From G963664835 sp963664835 (lineage in GTDB: Bacteria > Chloroflexota > UBA6077 > FW602-bin22 > JBCLEL01): a stretch of 64,000 bases of DNA. Position numbers and translations under genes: made by a program. Positions within the stretch are counted from its first letter, which is position 1. Every line of letters begins with the position of its first letter. Below, one piece after another: positions 40,012 through 48,870 of this stretch. Under the pieces are notes generated by a model that did not search any database, was not told the origin of the DNA, and saw only the letters and a list, made by a program, of their open reading frames with translations. The stretch is from the NCBI GenBank assembly GCA_963664835.2, contig CAXXUG010000020.1, positions 310,001 through 374,000 of the forward strand, read 5' to 3'.

Positions 40012-42207
40012 CTATTTCAGAGTCTGAAGGAACGCCACGATGGCTTCCGCGTCTTCCTCGGAGAGGCCCATGTTTACCATGGCGGTGTCCGGCTTGAAGC
40101 GGACCGGATCGAGGATCCAGCGTCTGACGTTTTCTGGGGTGTTACCCAGCACGCCGGCGATCAGCGGCCATTTCGAAGGATCGCCGAAGCCGTCGAGCGC
40201 CGGCCCAGACGTTCCGACGGCCTCCGGGACAGAAGAGACGACGTGACAGGCGACACATCCTCGATCGACGAACAGCTGCCTGCCCTGTTCAGCTAGGGAA
40301 TTGGGCGCCTCGGTCGGTTCGACTGTGGCTGCGGCGGTGCTGGTGGGTCTTGGTGCGGAAGGTTGGCTCAGTCTCTCAAAGGCAAAAATGAAGCCGTCGT
40401 GGTAGTTGGTGAGATAGAGTTCGCCGTCCTCGCCTTCGCCGATGGCAGTGATTGGGAAGCGAACTTTGTGGAGCAGTACGGTTTTCCAGTTGCCGCCAAC
40501 CTTCTTCAATCCCCATATTTGCCCTTCGCAGAAGTCAGCGTAGAAATAGATGCCCTCCACCGGGGCCATTTGGGAGTCGCGAAAAACGGGACCGCCGATG
40601 ACTGCGCAACCCAGAGAGCGCGGATAGGTAGCTACCGGTTCGGTCAGGCCGGTTGTGTCGCACATTTCCGTTTTGTAACATTGGATGCCTTCCACTATGG
40701 GCCAGCCATAGTTCTCGCCGCCCTTGCTGGTTCCCGGCTGGTAGTTGATCTCTTCGAATCCCAGGTCTCCCACGTCGCTGATATACAAGTCGCCCGTCTT
40801 TCCTTCAAACGCGAAGCCCCACGGGTTCCGCAGGCCCAATGCCCATATCTCGCCCCGGTAGCCTTCGGTCTGGACGAACGGGTTGTCGTCTGGAATGGCG
40901 TAAGGATGGACGCCGGACTCTACGTCGATGCGCAGCATCTTTCCGAGCAGAATGCCGGGATCCTGAGATTGATCGCCCACGTCGACGGCTGGGCCGCCAT
41001 CGCCTGTGCCGATGTAGAGATAGCCGTCTTTTGGCCCAAATGCCATATGCCCGCCGTTGTGAACCGAGTCAGGTTGATCGATCTGGAGAATAGTCTCGGC
41101 GCTGTCCGGATCGGCGACGTTAGGGTCAGAGGACACTCGGTATCTCGCGATCTCGGTGTTGCCTTCGGCGTTCGTGTAGTTGACGTAGAAATACTGTTTC
41201 TCATCGTAGCCCGGCGGAAAGGTCACGTTGAACATACCCTGCTCGCCGCAGCAGGCAACCTGCTCGGATATGTCGAGGAAGGGTGTGGGCAGCAGGTTTC
41301 GATTGCTGATGACCTTGATCCGGCCTTCCTGCTCTACCACGAAGAGCCGGCCGCTGCCGTCGCCGGCGTTTGTTATCTGCACAGGTTTGTCCAGACTGGC
41401 GCCCAGGTCAAATTTCCGCCAACCGGCCGGCTCCCAATCGACCAGTGATTGTGGCACCGGATTGCCAATCACTCTAACTTCGCGCCAGGCCACAAAGCTA
41501 GGGCCCTTGGTGGTCAGGATCAGCACCCTGTTCAGCGTCACAGGTTGAACGAGCAATAGTTCCAGCGTTTGACCGTCCCTTGTAGGAAGGTCGGCGAACT
41601 CGTGTATCTTGGTGAATACGCCGGCAACATCACTGACCCAGATCTGGTGAGTGGTTTCGCCCGCCGGAGTCTGCGCCACCAATAGCTCGAAGCGATCGAT
41701 CAAATACGTTCTGTCAAACGCCACCTCAATCCACTGAACAGGAAAACCCCCGGACGCCCATAGAGTATCCGGATCGCCGTCTATCGCCTGTGACGGCGAT
41801 TCTGTGCTCATGGAGCTGGAGGCTGACCCAAAAGGAGCGACGTTGAATCGAATGGGGGAGACCGTCTCTTGCGTCCGCACGGTCGTTGGAGTGGCTTCGA
41901 CCTCGCCAGGTGGTTCGGTGGTGGGCGTTTCTGGCGGTTCCTCATCCGTGGGCGCGGTCGTCGTCGGCGCCGGCATTTCGACCACTCGAGTGACCTCCAC
42001 CGGTTTCTCGATCACCCGAATGACTTCCACTTCAACCGGCATCTCGACGACGCGGGTGACTTCTACTTCGACCTCGACTGGCATTTCGACAACCCGGGTA
42101 ACTTCCACATCGATCGGTACCTCGACAATGCGCGTTTCGGGTTGGCAGGCTGCCAAGGCCAGCACGAGCGGCAGCAGCAGACGAAGATGGCACAGCATTT
42201 TGCTCAT
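40012..42207 (-). CDS. PQQ-type sugar dehydrogenase/cytochrome c lipoprotein, single unit
   Basis: A 731-residue sister of the gene at 36273-39998, 13 nt before it on the same strand. Parts are lipobox LALAAC (Cys21), an EVTRVVEMPVEVEV tether, Thr/Pro linker, one F5/8C-type domain (IDGDPDTLWASGGFPVQWIEVAFDRTYLIDRFELLV), one GSDH propeller (QITNAGDGSGRLFVVEQEGRIKVI; HNGGHMAFGPKDGYLYIGTGDGG; EIWALGLRNPWGFAF) and a cytochrome c with CVACH. The last 75 residues are nearly the same as in the double protein. The ATG at 42207 is chosen because it places the signal peptide at the N-terminus. Confidence 0.92.
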   Translation of the reverse strand: MSKMLCHLRLLLPLVLALAACQPETRIVEVPIDVEVTRVVEMPVEVEVEVTRVVEMPVEVEVIRVIEKPVEVTRVVEMPAPTTTAPTDEEPPETPTTEPPGEVEATPTTVRTQETVSPIRFNVAPFGSASSSMSTESPSQAIDGDPDTLWASGGFPVQWIEVAFDRTYLIDRFELLVAQTPAGETTHQIWVSDVAGVFTKIHEFADLPTRDGQTLELLLVQPVTLNRVLILTTKGPSFVAWREVRVIGNPVPQSLVDWEPAGWRKFDLGASLDKPVQITNAGDGSGRLFVVEQEGRIKVISNRNLLPTPFLDISEQVACCGEQGMFNVTFPPGYDEKQYFYVNYTNAEGNTEIARYRVSSDPNVADPDSAETILQIDQPDSVHNGGHMAFGPKDGYLYIGTGDGGPAVDVGDQSQDPGILLGKMLRIDVESGVHPYAIPDDNPFVQTEGYRGEIWALGLRNPWGFAFEGKTGDLYISDVGDLGFEEINYQPGTSKGGENYGWPIVEGIQCYKTEMCDTTGLTEPVATYPRSLGCAVIGGPVFRDSQMAPVEGIYFYADFCEGQIWGLKKVGGNWKTVLLHKVRFPITAIGEGEDGELYLTNYHDGFIFAFERLSQPSAPRPTSTAAATVEPTEAPNSLAEQGRQLFVDRGCVACHVVSSVPEAVGTSGPALDGFGDPSKWPLIAGVLGNTPENVRRWILDPVRFKPDTAMVNMGLSEEDAEAIVAFLQTLK

Positions 42208-42445
42208 GGCTGTTCCAATTCTACTTCGTAGCGCCTGATCGTGGATCAGTGCCTTGATTTGCTCAGGAAATCTTGAGGAACTGGGCACTTCGGTAGTGGC
42301 TCGCGATCCTCCGCCGACTTACTGGTCATACTCTTGGCGACGCTCTCGGTCGCCGGCGTGCGACTGACATGGAGGGAGCCGGATAGGGTAATCGTCAAAG
42401 GCTTGATGGAGTCCTCAACAGGAGTTTGAGGCTAGGAAGCTATTC

Positions 42446-43075
42446 TCAAGGAGTCGGATCGAAATATGGCGCGGGCAGGTCTCCGCGCGCAAGTTTCAAC
42501 GCCATTGGCACGCGTCGGACGTGGCCCGGCGAGAGTCCGGCGGGCAAGTCTTGCTCCGCGAAGAAGCCGACGTCGGTCGTCTCAGGGCCGGCAATCGGGG
42601 CTAGGTCGTCGGAAGCCTCCACCAGCCATATGCCGGCATAGAAGTGATAATTGGAACGGCTGCCCCATATTCTGGAGTCGAACACTCCCAGCAGCTTCCT
42701 GGCAGTTCCGACCAGGCCGGTTTCTTCGCGGAGCTCCCGTTCGGCGGAGTGAGCCCAGGTCTCGCCCACTTCCGTCGCGCCGCCGGGCATCGCCCACAGG
42801 CCGTTGTCTTCGCGCTTGATAAGGAGTATTCGGTCATCCCGCAGGACGACCGCCTCGGCGGCGACGAACGCGGTGACGTGGGCGAGGCTCTGGTTGTACT
42901 CCTCCATTACCTCGTCGGGCGACAGGTTCTCGATGGCTGTGACCAAGCGCGCACTGAGCGAGAGCGCCCGCCCGTATCGCTGACGGTCGTAGTCGTTGCC
43001 GGCGTAGCGCGCGCCGTCGTTCGCGATGCCGCGCAACTCGTCGGCGATCTTGTAAATCTCGTTTTGGAGGGACAC
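42446..43075 (-). CDS. NUDIX hydrolase with N-terminal helical domain, copy 1
   Basis: A 209-residue protein. The N-terminal 65 residues (SLQNEIYKIADELRGIANDG...RYGRALSLSARLVTAIENLSPDEVMEEY) match the helical domain fused to some NUDIX enzymes. The catalytic Nudix box is G(x5)E(x7)RELREETGL. The GTG start follows GGAGTTGAAG. A paralog of equal length follows upstream with a 52-nt gap and would be transcribed first. These enzymes hydrolyse nucleoside diphosphates linked to another group; the substrate is unknown. Between 42208 and 42445 no gene is seen. Confidence 0.9.
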   Translation of the reverse strand: MSLQNEIYKIADELRGIANDGARYAGNDYDRQRYGRALSLSARLVTAIENLSPDEVMEEYNQSLAHVTAFVAAEAVVLRDDRILLIKREDNGLWAMPGGATEVGETWAHSAERELREETGLVGTARKLLGVFDSRIWGSRSNYHFYAGIWLVEASDDLAPIAGPETTDVGFFAEQDLPAGLSPGHVRRVPMALKLARGDLPAPYFDPTP

Positions 43076-43127
43076 CTTCAACTCCAAATCCCGGCCATGG
43101 CCGGAGAGGATGGTAGGCGCACTGGAA

Positions 43128-43757
43128 TCAGGTCGTCGGATCGAAGTACGGCGCCGGCAGGTCTCCGCGCGCAAGCCCGAACGCCATCGGTATTTGACGC
43201 AAATGCATTGGCGACAGATCAGGAGGCAGGTCGCGCTCGGCAAAGAATCCCACGTCAGTAGTCTCAGGGCCGGCGATAGGGGCCTGGTCGTTAGAGACCT
43301 CCACCAGCCACAGGCCGGTGTAGAAGTGATACTTGGAGTGACTGCCCCATAACCTGGAGTCGAACACGCCCAGCAGCTTCCTGGCCGTTCCCGCCAGGCC
43401 CGTTTCTTCCTGAAGCTCCCTCTCGACCGACTCTGCCCATGTCTCGCCGACTTCGGTCCAGCCGCTGGGCATCGCCCAGAGCCCGTTGTCTTCCCGCTTG
43501 ATCAGGAGAATGCATCCATCTCGAAAGACGGCCGCTGAGGCGCCGACGAACGGAGAAACGCGGGCGAGGTTCTGCTTGTACTCCTCCATAACCTCGTCGG
43601 GCGATCGCCGCTCGATGGCCGCGACCAGGCGAGCGCTGAGTGACAGCGCCCGGGCGTATCGCTGACGGTCGTAGTCGTTGTCGGCATAGCGCGACCCGTC
43701 GTTCGCGATGCTGCGGAGCTCATCGGCGACCATGTAAATCTCGTCCTGGAAGGACAC
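43128..43757 (-). CDS. NUDIX hydrolase with N-terminal helical domain, copy 2
   Basis: A 209-residue tandem paralog of the preceding entry, with the same domain plan; most of the two proteins can be aligned without gaps. Its Nudix box is G(x5)E(x7)RELQEETGL; GG before the box is changed to SG. The GTG start has a strong GAGGAG. The identical length and shared NYDYDRQRY-type and ETTDVGFFAE blocks indicate recent duplication. Confidence 0.9.
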   Translation of the reverse strand: MSFQDEIYMVADELRSIANDGSRYADNDYDRQRYARALSLSARLVAAIERRSPDEVMEEYKQNLARVSPFVGASAAVFRDGCILLIKREDNGLWAMPSGWTEVGETWAESVERELQEETGLAGTARKLLGVFDSRLWGSHSKYHFYTGLWLVEVSNDQAPIAGPETTDVGFFAERDLPPDLSPMHLRQIPMAFGLARGDLPAPYFDPTT

Positions 43758-43855
43758 TCTCAACTCCTCGAATCGATCATAGCCGGGGTGGGCTGTCGTC
43801 CCTCTGTGCAAGTTGCCGGAACCGGGAAGGGGTTTCGGGCCGGCGCAAATCCGGT

Positions 43856-44773
43856 CTAGATACTCTCTCTACTGCCGAGAAGCGTGGCGAGAAGTGCATT
43901 CTGCGCGTGCAGCAAGTATTCTTTCGCCTCGTAGACGTGACAGGCCGGCGAGTTCATTGCGCTCTCAGACACCTCTTCGCCTCTGTGCACGGGAGGGCAA
44001 GGTAAGAATATCACTTCGCGCGAGCTCGCCCTCAGTACGCGTTCAGTGACCTGGTATGGCAGGAACAGATCGCTCACCCTCCGATGGTCCTCATCGGTAT
44101 CTCTGGCCGGCCAACAGTCCGTGTAGATGACATCGGCATTGGCGACGGCTGAAAGCAAGTCGTGCGACACTGAAACCTCTCCACTCGCCTCCCGAGCGAT
44201 CTGTTGGAGGAACCCCTTTTTCACCTCGTATCCTTCGGGGCACACCTGAACCACATGTATAGGGAATCGGGCGGCCGCCTCAAACCAGGAGTGTCCAAGG
44301 TTAGTCGCCTCGCCAATGAACGCGACTCGCAGATCTTCCAAGCTACCTCTCTGTTGCCTCACGTAAGCGAGGTCTCCCAAGATTTCGCAAGGATGATTGA
44401 ACGAAGTCCTTGCATTGACGACCGGCGTCCGGGTCGACTGAGCCAGCCTCAACATATGCTCGTGTGTTGCGGTTCTCGCGACGATCGCGTCAAACCAAGT
44501 GTCCAGGTAGCGAGCCACGTCCTCCAGACGTTCTCTTTCGTCGAGACGGCCAGGGACTTCCACTGAGACGCCGCCGAGTTCAGCTATGCCTAGCTCGAAC
44601 GCAACTCGATTCCGGAAGCCGGGCGCATCCCAAATCAGGGCGATACGCTTTCCCTTAAGCGCCGGAGGAGAGTTCCTCGCATTCCACCTATGTCGGAAAG
44701 ACTCCGCCGCTTCCACTATGTGCAACAGTTCTTCCGCGGACCAATCGAGAAGTGATAAGAAATTCCGTTGCAA
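43856..44773 (-). CDS. Divergent aspartate/ornithine carbamoyltransferase-like protein
   Basis: A 305-residue member of the carbamoyltransferase superfamily. Recognisable are the start NFLSLLDWSAEELLHIVEAAESF, HPCEILGD (127-134, where ornithine enzymes have HPCQ.L.D) and LPCPPVHRGEEV near 264-273 (HCLP..RG.E in ornithine enzymes). The carbamoyl-phosphate loop S-T-R-T-R is replaced by APGFRNR (50-56): both arginines remain but the Ser and Thr are lost. So a changed donor or a non-catabolic YgeW-like role is likely. TTG start. It is not part of an arginine cluster. Confidence 0.8.
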   Translation of the reverse strand: MQRNFLSLLDWSAEELLHIVEAAESFRHRWNARNSPPALKGKRIALIWDAPGFRNRVAFELGIAELGGVSVEVPGRLDERERLEDVARYLDTWFDAIVARTATHEHMLRLAQSTRTPVVNARTSFNHPCEILGDLAYVRQQRGSLEDLRVAFIGEATNLGHSWFEAAARFPIHVVQVCPEGYEVKKGFLQQIAREASGEVSVSHDLLSAVANADVIYTDCWPARDTDEDHRRVSDLFLPYQVTERVLRASSREVIFLPCPPVHRGEEVSESAMNSPACHVYEAKEYLLHAQNALLATLLGSRESI

Positions 44774-45000
44774 TCTGTTGTGATCCTATTGTGTTGTTCC
44801 GGCCCGGATTGGATCAGGAGCCTCGTTAGCGACCCTGCTAGCTCGGCCGGTCTATTGAACCTGGATTCTTAGTTTTGTTGGCATTGGCGCAATTGCTAGG
44901 GCTGCCGAGCGGCCGGTCTTGAAGGATATTGACGCCTCCGGCTTGTCTCCCGATCGTTCCGCCGGATTTTCATCGCAGAAGCTGCCCGGCAAGCAACGAG

Positions 45001-45441
45001 TTAGCGAGTATCCGCGGCTAGGGCGGGATCGTCCATCTCAACTCCTAATGCGCTAACGACCTGCTTGATTCGAGCTAGACTGGCTGACGCGTAGTCTGTG
45101 GCCTCGTACCGTTGGATCTGCTGCTCCTTCAGCCCGATTCGGCCTGCCAGATCTTTCTGACTCAGTCCCTGTGCAATTCGTGCTTTGATCAGGACAGCGG
45201 GCAGATCGGCGACCACCTTCAACTCGTCCAATTGGAAGTCGCCGGTCCTCAGAGATTCATATTCGCGTAAATCCCGCTCAAGGTCTGCCAGCTGACTGCT
45301 CAGTGCGTCTTCCTGAGCTTTGGCGATAAGGGGATGTGCTCGGTTGGACTTGCTGAGATTTTGTCTAAGGCTGCGAAGGGAGTGCGAGAATCGATGTGCC
45401 TGCGCTTTGGTGATCCGGTATTGTCTTTCATTCTTGATCAT
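45001..45441 (-). CDS. Orphan XRE-family regulator or antitoxin
   Basis: A 146-residue protein. Residues 1-75 are helical and charged; the C-terminal half is an XRE helix-turn-helix (LPAVLIKARIAQGLSQKDLAGRIGLKEQQIQRYEATDYASASLARIKQVVSALG). The design resembles antitoxins of HigBA/MqsRA-like systems, but no toxin-sized neighbour is present on either side (227 nt upstream without gene, an aldo/keto reductase downstream). It may be a stand-alone regulator. Confidence 0.8.
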   Translation of the reverse strand: MIKNERQYRITKAQAHRFSHSLRSLRQNLSKSNRAHPLIAKAQEDALSSQLADLERDLREYESLRTGDFQLDELKVVADLPAVLIKARIAQGLSQKDLAGRIGLKEQQIQRYEATDYASASLARIKQVVSALGVEMDDPALAADTR

Positions 45442-45552
45442 TTGATGCTTTCCAAGTTGATTGCGATGATCCCCTTTGGTCTGCCAGACGCATTGTCGGT
45501 TTGGAAGAATCCCAAGGTAATCGGTTCGCCTTTCGACTCCGGCTCGCCGGCG

Positions 45553-46560
45553 CTAGTCTATTGTGCCTCCCGGCGTAGCCAGGTCCTTGCGGCCCGTTTC
45601 TGGCGGCCAGCGGTGCTCCTCCGCGTCCCAGTGGCGCAGCATCGGCGCCAGTTCGGCCCAGAACTCGTCCGGTGGCCGCTCGACGCTTGCCCTCAGGTTC
45701 GCGCGCAGCTCGTTCGTATCGCGCGCGCTGGGAATCACTGCCGTCACCCGCGGATGGCGCAGGATGTACTGAAGCGACACGGCGGCAAGGCTGACGTCGT
45801 ATCGGGCGCAGATCGCCTCGATGTCGCGCACGTGGTCCAGGCACTCGGCCGAAAACCGGCGCCTTGTATCCCTCTCAGGCATGCCGAAGAACCGGTCCAC
45901 TCCCACTGCGAGCAATCCAGTTTCGTAGGGAGTCGCGACCACCAGTCCCATATTGAACTTCTCAGCCGCCGGAAATACGCGCTCTGTCGCTAGCTGGTTC
46001 AGCAGGCTGTAGAGCTCGGGGATAACTGCGGCCTCGAACTCGCCAGTCTCGATGTAGACGATGTTGTTCTCCGGAAGGTTAGATGCGGTGCCGATGTGCC
46101 CGATGACGCCTTCGGACTGCAGCTTGCGCAAGGCCTCCAGGGTGCCACCCTTGCCCATTACGCGGTCGAAGCCCTCCTTGGGCGCGTCGTGGATGTAGAT
46201 CATCGGAATATGGTCCACCTGGAGCCGCTCCAGGCTGCCGGCGACGCAGCGCATCGTCATGTCGTAGGTGTAGTCGAACCCTACAGGCAGGTGGCCGACT
46301 TTCGTCTCTACCACCACGTTCTTAGCCAGTTCTGGATTCTCCTTCAAAGCTTGTCCCACCATCCGCTCGCTCATCCCCGACATTGCCGGCGGATATAAGG
46401 GAGCGGTGTCTAACAACTTCACGCCGGCCTTCATCGCGGTCGCTACGATTTCGACTCCGGCACGCTCGTCTACCTCGCCCATTCGAACACCGAGCATCGC
46501 GCATCCGAGTCCAAATGTGGTGACCTCGATCCCGGTCCGGCCCAATACTCTGGTTCGCAC
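45553..46560 (-). CDS. Aldo/keto reductase
   Basis: A 335-residue TIM-barrel oxidoreductase. Motifs are GRTGIEVTTFGLGCAMLG at the N-terminus, LLDTAPLYP (catalytic Asp and Tyr), VETKVGH (Lys), IYIHDAP (His) and the NADPH-binding end VTAVIPSARDTNELRANLRA. It resembles the D-threo-aldose/fucose dehydrogenase branch. The GTG at 46560 is preferred because GGAGG lies 8 nt before it; a TTG six codons upstream lacks one. Substrate unknown; neighbours do not help. Confidence 0.92.
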   Translation of the reverse strand: MRTRVLGRTGIEVTTFGLGCAMLGVRMGEVDERAGVEIVATAMKAGVKLLDTAPLYPPAMSGMSERMVGQALKENPELAKNVVVETKVGHLPVGFDYTYDMTMRCVAGSLERLQVDHIPMIYIHDAPKEGFDRVMGKGGTLEALRKLQSEGVIGHIGTASNLPENNIVYIETGEFEAAVIPELYSLLNQLATERVFPAAEKFNMGLVVATPYETGLLAVGVDRFFGMPERDTRRRFSAECLDHVRDIEAICARYDVSLAAVSLQYILRHPRVTAVIPSARDTNELRANLRASVERPPDEFWAELAPMLRHWDAEEHRWPPETGRKDLATPGGTID

Positions 46561-46681
46561 TTCGACCGCCTCCGTCAACGTATGGATATAGTTGGGGCCA
46601 TGCTACTCCACCCAGCGCCCACAATCGTCAATTTCCCGCTTCAATGGTGCTTGATTGGCCACTCATCTGCGCCCGGAAGGT

Positions 46682-47341
46682 CTAGCCTTCGTTCGTGATT
46701 AACTCGATCACCCCGGCCAGGTCCGGCGAGTACCTCTTCGCCCTGTCGTCTCGCTGCCGAACTAGGATGGACCTAATGCCGGCCGCCTCCGCGCCCATCA
46801 CGTCCGCGACGATGTTGTCGCCGACCATCCACGCCGCCGCCGGATCGCCGGCCATCTCGAGAGCAAGCCGGAATATCTTCGGATTTGGCTTTTCGTAGTC
46901 CATGCTGGCAGAGGTAATCACCTCTTCGAAATGCGGACGCAAGCCCAACGCGGTGACTATCTCCGGCAGCTCGGGAACGTGATTGGACAGGATGAAGTGG
47001 TGCCAACCTCGGCGGGATAGCTCCCTGAGCGTGGGAACCGAATCGTCGTAGACAACGAAGCCGGCCGGGTCGATATATCTCTCACGCACCTCAGCGGCCA
47101 GCTCATCGGCCATGCTCTTCGAGCATCCGAAGGCGACGTACGCTTGGCTGATGACGCCCCCGACTCTGGCCCACCACTTCGCCGGCGAGTCGAGCTCCGG
47201 ATGGGGAATCTCCGGAGTATGCCAGGGGTACCCATGCTGCAATAGAGGTCGGATCTCGTCCGGCGTCGGAGTGGGCAGGATGTTCCGCTCGCCAAGCACT
47301 CCGGAAACGAGATCGGCCCATCCAAGCGGACGAAAAGCCAA
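46682..47341 (-). CDS. HAD-superfamily hydrolase with unresolved start
   Basis: The first common start codon in frame (TTG, 47341) gives 219 residues: cap, then HFILSNHVPELP (motif II), DYEKPNPKIF (motif III Lys) and AWMVGDNIVADVMGAEAAG (motif IV). The nucleophile motif I (TIFWDFDRTLA) lies just upstream in the same frame, at about 47338-47368, but the frame has no ATG, GTG or TTG between it and a stop near 47410. Either translation starts at an ATC (47365) or a frameshift joins it to the ATG AAG at about 47412. Without motif I the protein could not be catalytic. Confidence 0.75.
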   Translation of the reverse strand: MAFRPLGWADLVSGVLGERNILPTPTPDEIRPLLQHGYPWHTPEIPHPELDSPAKWWARVGGVISQAYVAFGCSKSMADELAAEVRERYIDPAGFVVYDDSVPTLRELSRRGWHHFILSNHVPELPEIVTALGLRPHFEEVITSASMDYEKPNPKIFRLALEMAGDPAAAWMVGDNIVADVMGAEAAGIRSILVRQRDDRAKRYSPDLAGVIELITNEG

Positions 47342-47434
47342 CGTCCGGTCGAAGTCCCAGAAGATGGTCCTGCCGGCGGATCTAGAGTGCGGCGTCGGTC
47401 TTCATCCCCCGAGGCACTCGCCAACCGGCTCCTG

Positions 47435-48556
47435 CTAAGAGACTATCTGCCACTCTCGGCCCTTGTCCCCGAATCCCTCGCAGCCGTCGGCGGTCACGGC
47501 CACCGCGTCCTCGATCTTGACGTGTCCCACCTCCGGGTGGCGGAACTCCGTCTCGATGGACAACACCATCCCCTGCTCCAGCAGGCGTTCGTTGCTGTGG
47601 CTGATCACCGGATGCTCGTGTGACACCATGCCCATTCCGTGGGCCATGAACTCGCCGTTCTCGCCGAACGGACTCCTGCCAATGATCTCGACCCCGGCGT
47701 CGTGCAGGTCCTTGCAAACGGCCCCAGGTTTGACCAATTCCCTGACTCCGTCCTGTGCCTCCAGGCAGGCGCCGTACAGCTCTTGGGCCAACTGCCCCGG
47801 CGGTCCCAGGCAGCCCATCCTGCATATGTCAGCCAGGTAGTCGCCTTCGTCGCCGCCGGCGTCCAGGTGCAGGACATTGCCTTTCGTCCATCGCGTTTGC
47901 GAGGGCGCCCGCAGATAACCTGGGCCGGCCCCGGTGAAGCACCACAGGAACCGGAGACCGCGCTCCTCCATTCCCAGGCGCACCGAGGACTCCATTGCCT
48001 TCGTCGTGACTCCATCCGCTCCCTCGGCAAAGCTGGCGCAGATCGCGTCGGCCGCCCGGTCATTGACGCTGCGCATGATTGCCAGTTCGCGCTCGTCTTT
48101 GACCGCTCTCAGCTCGTCGAGCAATGGGTTGGCGTCGACGATCGTTGCGTGAGGAAGCGACCTTTGTAGCTCGAGATACGCTTCCGTTGGCATGAATGGC
48201 ACTTCGACTCCTACTCGACCGCTCCCTAACCCCTGCTGCATGATCATCCTTGCCGCCTGCTGAGCCGCACTGACCGCGTCGCGGGCGGAGTTGACACGGT
48301 TCTGCACCCACAACTCTTCCGCGTCCATCTGGCCCCGCTCGCCGGCCACGCCCACATAGAAGCTGTCTTGCGCGCCTTTCGCCGGCACGCCGAGCAGCGG
48401 CATATATTGACTCACTCCGATGCGGGTGAAGTTCTCGTAGAAGTGGTAGAAGTAGCCGGTCAGGTAGCGCATATTGTGCCGGCTGCAGACCAGGACCAAA
48501 TCGATCTGCTGATCCGCCATCAATACGCTGAGCTTTTCCGCGTTGAATGGGTACAT
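47435..48556 (-). CDS. M24-family peptidase, Xaa-Pro aminopeptidase/creatinase fold
   Basis: A 373-residue protein. The N-terminal creatinase domain (LSVLMADQQIDLVLVCSRHNMRYLTGYF) precedes the pita-bread domain. All five metal ligands are seen: Asp in VLHLDAGG, Asp in YLADICR, His in MAHGMGM, Glu in SIETEFRHP and Glu in VKIEDAVAV. It is a probable dipeptidase/prolidase with two divalent ions. A clear start behind GGAGG. It is divergent from the iron operon across a 314-nt gap. Confidence 0.92.
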   Translation of the reverse strand: MYPFNAEKLSVLMADQQIDLVLVCSRHNMRYLTGYFYHFYENFTRIGVSQYMPLLGVPAKGAQDSFYVGVAGERGQMDAEELWVQNRVNSARDAVSAAQQAARMIMQQGLGSGRVGVEVPFMPTEAYLELQRSLPHATIVDANPLLDELRAVKDERELAIMRSVNDRAADAICASFAEGADGVTTKAMESSVRLGMEERGLRFLWCFTGAGPGYLRAPSQTRWTKGNVLHLDAGGDEGDYLADICRMGCLGPPGQLAQELYGACLEAQDGVRELVKPGAVCKDLHDAGVEIIGRSPFGENGEFMAHGMGMVSHEHPVISHSNERLLEQGMVLSIETEFRHPEVGHVKIEDAVAVTADGCEGFGDKGREWQIVS

Positions 48557-48585
48557 ATCGACATCACCTCCCGAATCTTCAACCC

Positions 48586-48615
48586 AACTTTACTCCAAAG
48601 AACTTTACTCCAAAG
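48586..48615. repeat. Perfect 15-nt tandem repeat
   Basis: AACTTTACTCCAAAG occurs twice with no gap (48586-48600, 48601-48615), 30 nt upstream of the M24 start on the other strand. It may be a regulator-binding direct repeat or a slippage product. Confidence 0.7.
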
Positions 48616-48679
48616 TTCGAATTGAAGTCACTACCGCCGTCGATACGGCCGGGATATGGTTTTGTTTTGAAAAAAACAC

Positions 48680-48731
48680 TTGACACCAATATTAAGTTCG
48701 CTTACGCTCCGCCGAAGTTAAGCAAGCTTAA
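48680..48731 (+). promoter_or_regulatory. Candidate promoter and operator of the iron ABC operon
   Basis: TTGACA (48680-48685) with a 17-nt spacer to TACGCT (48703-48708) forms a plausible promoter in an AT-rich stretch. Just downstream is a perfect inverted repeat TTAAGC-AA-GCTTAA (48718-48731), well placed to block elongation or initiation. Its TTA...TAA ends loosely recall DtxR/IdeR boxes (inference). No other gene is seen in 48557-48870. Confidence 0.5.
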
Positions 48732-48870
48732 GCTGGTGTTAGTCCCATCAAATGTGTTTGCCTGACATTGAGGTGACGTCTATTCGAACCAACGTACAAG
48801 CCTACCCCGCTTCTGCCACCGGCGCGATCAACCCTACTTGAAACATGACTTTGTCAAGATCGAGGAGAAA

